A stretch of 64,000 bases of DNA from Diphasiastrum complanatum. Its lineage: Eukaryota > Streptophyta > Lycopodiopsida > Lycopodiales > Lycopodiaceae. Under the pieces are notes generated by a model. The model saw nothing but the letters and a program-made list of their open reading frames with translations, did no database searches and was not told the origin of the DNA. Below are positions 59,111 through 64,000 of this stretch, piece by piece. The stretch spans positions 51,524,557-51,588,556 of the forward strand of contig CM055097.1 of the NCBI GenBank assembly GCA_029204225.1, in the 5' to 3' direction. The position numbers and the translations under genes are program-made. Each line of letters begins with the position of its first letter. Positions within the stretch are counted from its first letter, which is position 1.

Positions 59111-60990
59111 TAGCATGTCCACAGAAAGCTAGAAACATGGAGATCACCATAGAATCACATTAGTGATGGAAAAAATAGTACAATCTATGGCCACTTGCCC
59201 TAAACTTGCCCTAACTTGGCAACTTCTAGGTACTTCACCAAAAATTTAGTTTAACTTGACTAGATGCAATGTACCTCAACTAGCCAATGGAAGTAGGTCT
59301 AAATCCTGCCTTATACACCTATATAATTGCTCTTTCGAGAGATTGAGTAACTTTGCCGTTTAAAGGCACCAATATATGACTAATAAAACTCAAGACATCT
59401 ATGGAATTGTTCAAAGATCATTCTTCAAATTTAGAACCAAGTTTGTTTCACATTGAAGCCAACTAAAGACCTCATATTGGTGGGACTCTTTTAGAATTGA
59501 GATGAGTCTCATATCCACCTAGATACTAGCAAAAAACTATGTATTAAAGTCTTGTAACATTGCATGTGTGATGGGTTTTTCAATGGTACCCTACTATCAT
59601 GAGAAACTCTCTAGATATCATTTTGCTTGGCCAAAAATGACATGGCCCAACAAAAGTTAGCAAAACACATAATCTAAGTACTTGGGCTATGTATTTAATT
59701 GCTACCACAAGATCGTACAATACTGAAGGGCAAACTTCGAAGGATTAAAATGGAAACAAAATTAAATGCAAAATTTTGGAATGAAGCTTGAAAAAGAAAA
59801 TTGATCTAGCAAATTAGCTCAAATTACAAATATATCATTTCAAAAATGGGTAATCAATTATATGCCAAGGATTTCAAAGTGCTTAAGCATATGGTTACAT
59901 TCTAAATAATTAGTTCCATTTAATATTCATTTTTCAATGACATGATTTCTTAAAATGTTAATAAGAAACAAAAAAAAAAAAATTGATGCATTGGATGAAA
60001 GCCTAGATCAATGTTGTGCATGATTGCTAAGGCCTCCTTGCAAAGCGAGGCAAGATCAAAGAGGAAAATGCCTAAGTTGATAAAAGTACATAATTTGTCT
60101 TTTCTAAATGTGTGCCGTGTTACCTTTGTGTGCACTCAATATAATACCCATGCCACCTAAAAAGGGCCAACAAGGTGATCTTTGAGATCAGTACAAATTT
60201 TGTCTCAAAAGTAAAAGAATAATTAGAATTTCAAAACATGATAAGAACAAGATATCTCGATTCAAAATTATTTTAAAAAATAGTGCTGTTCAAACTCATC
60301 ACACAGTGACACATAAGCTTAGAGCATAAGATCATGATATTGTAGCAGTGGGAAAATCATACTCGTGGCATGTGGTGGTTGATCAAGGTGCTTGATTTCA
60401 GGCCATAGCAGGGCCTCACAAAAAATGTTCAATCGTAGCCATCCCATCTACAACTACTACGTCAAGTACCTTCATCCTACGGCTGGCCACCATCTTGTGG
60501 CAAGTTTCGCCGCTCTTGCGGCTCAGCCTACTATCGCTGGTAGCCAGCCTCCTCATGAAGGATACCTAGTATGTCATGGATACCTATTGCTTAATCTGTC
60601 CATTTTTTGGGTACTAGCTTAAAAAGCAGAATGTGTCACTACTTTTTTTCAATTGCGTAACAATATTCAAGTGGCATATAACATGGCATAATTTCAAGTA
60701 ATAAATGTTGCAGAAAAAACATAATCTTATTCCATTACATAATGCCTATTATGTTCTGTAATTGTCATGGGAATAACAAAGAAGACGGCCCAAGTGTTGA
60801 TTATGTTTCATAGAAGTCATGTGAAAAAAAAGGCACAAGGTACCCATTACGCAATGGCAGGTGTCGGGGCAGAGAACATTTTGCCCGGTTCAACTTTTCA
60901 AAAAAATTTACATTATGCCTCGCACACAAGCTTAAATCAAGTGAATTATGCTTAATAATGCCACAAAAAATGATCTCAAACTTTTATACA
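59111..60990. other. intergenic region upstream of FBPase
   Basis: No gene recognised. A more GC-rich patch at about 60,430-60,560 (open for 76 codons on the plus strand, 60,392-60,622) stands out from the AT-rich surroundings, but its translation has no recognisable domain. Confidence 0.4.
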
Positions 60991-61007
60991 CGAGTTTTAG
61001 TGAATGG

Positions 61008-61016
61008 TATAAAATA
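61008..61016 (+). promoter_or_regulatory. probable TATA box of FBPase gene
   Basis: TATAAAATA about 200 bp before the start codon, with a pyrimidine-rich CTCAACCGCTCCCTTCC stretch at 61,083-61,100 as likely 5' UTR. This placement makes the in-frame ATG at 61,025 too close to the box to be the start. Confidence 0.5.
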
Positions 61017-61210
61017 ACGCGTTTTTGAGAGAGAAAGTGATCCTGATTCCTCATCGTGTATGTATTATATCGGTTTTATCGTCTCAACCGCTCCCTTCCA
61101 CCTTCGCAGATAGACACAGAAGCCAATATCCACCACATATATCTTCGGTAACACAGAGAGCGAAACAGGGAGAAAGACACAGCGCGCGCGCTTCACAATT
61201 AAAATCAGCT

Positions 61211-61681
61211 ATGGCAACCGCGTCAGCTCTCTCGCAAAATGCATTACACGCAGCGGCAGGTAATTTCAGCCTACCTACTGATTCCTCTCGCTCATTGCAT
61301 AAGCCCTTCATTGGTGGCTCAATTGCAGGCCTCTCACCGCAGCTTAGCAGAAGTTCCACACATGGATTGATTAGTAGGAGGCAGCACCAGCAGGTGGGTG
61401 CGTGGGCGGTGAAAGCAGCTGTAACTGTGGGCTCACCGGAGCCAAAATACAAGAAGAAGAGCCAGTACGAGATTCAGACATTCACCAATTGGTTGTTGAG
61501 GCAGGAGCAAGCTGATGTGATCGATGCAGAGCTGACTGTCGTGCTCTCAAGCATTTCATTAGCTTGCAAACAAATTGCTTCTTTAGTTCAGAGAGCTGGA
61601 ATCTCCAATCTCACTGGAGTGCAAGGAGCTGTGAATATACAAGGCGAGGATCAGAAGAAGCTTGATGTGGTCTCCAATGAG
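61211..61681 (+). CDS. chloroplast fructose-1,6-bisphosphatase, exon 1
   Basis: Encodes residues 1-157 of the Calvin-cycle enzyme that hydrolyses fructose-1,6-bisphosphate to fructose-6-phosphate in the stroma. Residues 1-~68 are Ser/Ala/Arg-rich with almost no acidic residues, a typical chloroplast transit peptide. The mature protein then begins near AVKAAVTVGSPEPK. Family motifs follow: YEIQTFTNWLLRQEQ, DAELTVVLSSISLACKQI, SLVQRAGISNLTG and GEDQKKLDVVSNE. The start at 61,211 (CAGCTATGGCA) gives a normal transit peptide. The exon ends in phase 0 at GAG, followed by a GTGGGT donor. The continuation is exon 2 at 61,797. Confidence 0.95.
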
Positions 61682-61796
61682 GTGGGTGCCAGCTTGTGTG
61701 TGTGTGTACGCGCGCGCGTTGCATCTCTCTCTCTCACTCTCTCTCTCTCCACGTAATTAGCCTAAACGGATGGGAGGGAATTGATGTTGCAAACAG
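61682..61796 (+). other. FBPase intron 1 (115 bp)
   Basis: GTGGGT donor and AACAG acceptor, phase 0. It contains a TGTG(TGTG)TACGCGCGCGCG stretch followed by CT repeats, so its length may vary between alleles. Confidence 0.85.
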
Positions 61797-62021
61797 GTAT
61801 TCTCGAATTGTCTGCGTTCAAGTGGAAGAACAGGAATCATTGCGTCTGAGGAAGAAGACATTCCTGTCGCAGTTGAGGAGAGCTACTCAGGTAACTATAT
61901 TGTGGTGTTCGACCCTCTCGACGGGTCCTCTAACATCGACGCAGCTGTTTCTACAGGATCCATCTTTGGGATTTATAGACCGAATGAAGGATGCTTTCCT
62001 GACCTTGGAGACAATCCCACG
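61797..62021 (+). CDS. chloroplast fructose-1,6-bisphosphatase, exon 2
   Basis: 75 codons continuing exon 1 in frame: [20 protein letters not shown], then [21 protein letters not shown], with the metal-binding [10 protein letters not shown] motif, and [18 protein letters not shown]. The Cys in EGCFPD sits where chloroplast FBPases have the first of the three thioredoxin-regulated loop cysteines; the other two would be in the next exon. This loop separates the redox-regulated chloroplast form from the cytosolic enzyme. The exon ends at ACG before GTAAAC. The active-site C-terminal half (sugar-phosphate binding) lies beyond the window, so the gene is partial here. Confidence 0.93.
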
Positions 62022-64000
62022 GTAAACTTGAACGCACCTATTCATGATTCCTTGTTTGTTGAGGATTTTCACGAGTTCTGGTGCCCCACACTTGCTGCTT
62101 TCTTTGCTCATTCTTCAATCTGCTGAGCATTTTCGTAAATTGAGAGGACTGCTGAGCATGTTCATAAATTGAGAGGATAGGCAAGCCCATGAGAAAATTT
62201 GCTGATAGGTTTCTCTGAAACTCTTTGAGCTAAAACAGAAATCCATCATATGGAGGAGGTCTCTTTTCTATCATATTCACCTAAATCATAAATTCACATG
62301 CCATGAGGAATCTTGAATGTCATATGAATTGTGACCACCTCATTAGGTTGATTTTTTTTCTTCTACTGCCCATGTGTGGCCTGGTTTGAACTTGGGTGGT
62401 CAGATCCCACACCTAAAACCCTCTACCACCACCTCATAAATTCACATGCCATGAAGAATCTTGAATGTCATATGAATTGTGACCACCTCATTAGGTTGAT
62501 TTTTTTTCTTCTACTGCCCATGTGTGGCCGGGTTTGAACTTGGGTGGTCAGATCCCACACCTAAAACCCTCTACCCCCATCCCACACATGAATAGATTAA
62601 GTTAATCCCTAGATTATTTTACAACATGTTATGCTTATTTCATATAAGAGTGAATAAGTTGAGTACCATCGCACTAGGAATGGTAATTCTAGGGACCTTA
62701 ACAGGTGGTTCGAGTAATTTTTGAAATTACATCTTGCTCGTATGGGCTTGGCGTAACGACTTTAATGATCATTATCAACTAGAAAGACCAATAGAAAGAC
62801 CATTCTCCAATACATAAGTAACCTAATTAATTGAGATCCAAGATAGTATGACTTTAAAGGAGTTATGGCCTAAAAAAACCTCTAGCTTGACACTATTGCA
62901 TTAGATTTGCTAAAATATGCGTGACCACACTAGCACTTGTGTGTAAAGGGACCCCAACCCATGCTCCAAAGCATGATGACCAAGTCCTCAACAAGAGAAC
63001 TCTGATGATGTTAGAACTAAAAAGGTTGCATAACCTTCTTGCAATCCAAATTTTAAATTCAATCGCTACTACACATGATTGGAATCAATTGGGGTTGTTT
63101 GGTTTTGTCAAAAACCCGATCAAAACTTTTTAGACTCAGCTCGCTTTATTAAGCTTCTCAGGTTTTTCGGGAATTGGCTCGTGATCCTAGATAGATAGTT
63201 CCACTATTATAAGTACAATCTTTCCAAATGTAATTTCAAGTGCCTTTGTTCAAATCCAACCAAAGTTGAAATTTAGATGAAAAAGTGTGAGGTAGCAAGA
63301 TCATGACCTTTTAAGTCCCAATAATCTATATAGGAAGCACAAAATTTTTAAATTCATGTACATGTTAAGGTCGTGCACCTTAGGTGCCTTAGGGAATAGG
63401 AAAGAGGAACCCCATAAGGATTTGTGAAGTTCCTTTCACAGGTTAGATAAGGATGATTAATTTTCTAAAATAACTCTCTCAATAAGTAACTTTTTGAATC
63501 TTTGCCACCTAATTTCTACCCAACTTTTTCTACTCTAATTACTTGATGGTGCTTTGCACTTTGAAAGGTTCCTATCCTCCTTCCTTTAGATGTGACAACA
63601 ATCATCTAGGCACAATCCTTCCTTTGGTAGCTTCATTGGATGTGTGAGACAACATATTCTTGGGGCTACCAGCCTCATCCAATTCTCTCGCACCAAGGAC
63701 CTTGGGTGAAACCTTTCCTTACACGTATGGGATTTTTTTATATATAAATTGAAATGAAAATACATTCCATGATGAATTCGTTGCCTACTCAATAAGCCAT
63801 GAAAATGCATAATAAAGAGTTTACATGCATATAAAAATAATAACCCATTATTGATAAATATTTTGACCAATTGAATACGTTTATAAACTTCTAGAATGAT
63901 GCCCAAAATTATATTACAACACATTATATGGTTGTGGTGAGTAAGAGTCGGTGAAAATTTTATTTAAGGAAAAGAAAAATTTATCCAGCAAACTTTATGG
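62022..64000 (+). other. FBPase intron 2, at least 1.98 kb, running off the window
   Basis: No further FBPase exon (for example one reading IVNVCQPG) is found to the end of the window, so the intron exceeds 1.98 kb, much longer than intron 1. It holds a 148-bp tandem duplication (separate entry); the remainder shows no gene. The alternative is that the gene is broken here, since I cannot see exon 3. Confidence 0.65.
62287..62582 (+). repeat. 148-bp tandem duplication
   Basis: CATAAATTCACATGCCATGA begins at 62,287 and again at 62,435. The two units are almost identical (GAGGAATC versus GAAGAATC, GGCCTGGTT versus GGCCGGGTT, and small changes at the end), so the duplication is recent. Confidence 0.95.

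Noticed and set aside
61025-61210. N-terminal extension of FBPase from an earlier in-frame ATG
   Set aside because: The ATG at 61,025 lies about 10-17 bases after the likely TATA box, and the 62 extra residues do not resemble a transit peptide; the 61,211 start does.

Overview
This is nuclear DNA from a land plant. The only conventional host gene I recognise is the 5' part of a chloroplast fructose-1,6-bisphosphatase gene at about 61.2-62.0 kb. It has a transit peptide, spliceosomal introns and an intron that runs off the window. Almost everything else is retroelement sequence: Copia and Gypsy remnants primed by initiator-Met tRNA, one complete young Copia element, two kinds of non-autonomous LTR element and one unusual reverse transcriptase. 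The element density, the long intron and the Penelope-like RT suggest a large genome such as a fern or gymnosperm. That last step is inference; the sequence does not fix the species.

Layout. 0-6 kb: an acidic ORF of unknown nature, then a Gypsy fragment (gag end joined to integrase), a decayed coiled-coil ORF and a Copia RT/RNase H fragment, bracketed by two copies of a dispersed repeat (1.26-1.83 and 5.63-6.03 kb). 6.04-22.5 kb: a nest. A plus-strand Copia (LTR, PBS, gag to RT) is interrupted at 10,853 by a minus-strand non-autonomous LTR element (10,853-15,624) and resumes in RNase H at about 15,625. It then abuts a minus-strand decayed Copia (about 15,731-19,675), which is fused to a plus-strand 5'-truncated Copia (19,676-22,507).

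24.06-25.8 kb: a one-frame, five-stop reverse transcriptase of Penelope-like or rvt-like type. It runs in frame into Gypsy gag zinc knuckles and a Gypsy gag-protease remnant (to 28.7 kb). 28.7-32.5 kb holds no recognisable gene. 32.7-35.5 kb is a Copia that has lost its protease. 37.1-38.3 kb is a minus-strand Copia gag-protease fragment. 39.7-42.7 kb holds two minus-strand Gypsy gag remnants with a roughly 30-bp minisatellite between them. 43.4-44.8 kb contains long (GA)n, (TC)n and (TG)n tracts.

45.65-57.4 kb: two diverged LTR-like sequences in inverted orientation flank a Gypsy fragment. The right-hand one is the 3' end of a minus-strand element carrying a decayed ORF of about 970 codons with a coiled coil and no RT. 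That ORF is split by a complete Copia element (50,524-56,955), with 655-bp LTRs that look identical, a CTATG target-site duplication and an uninterrupted 1317-residue polyprotein. 57.4-61 kb is intergenic, with a (GA)n tract; 61-64 kb is the FBPase promoter, exons 1-2 and start of intron 2.

How the parts relate. The complete Copia, the truncated Copia at 19.7-22.5 kb and the non-autonomous element at 10.9-15.6 kb share TGTGAAAA/TTTTCACA termini, similar Met-tRNA primer sites and a palindromic CACGTG motif in their LTRs. The complete element is therefore a plausible source of enzymes for the others. Most in-frame stops in the dead copies are TAG or TGA at expected Gln or Trp codons, which fits decay by cytosine deamination of methylated repeats.
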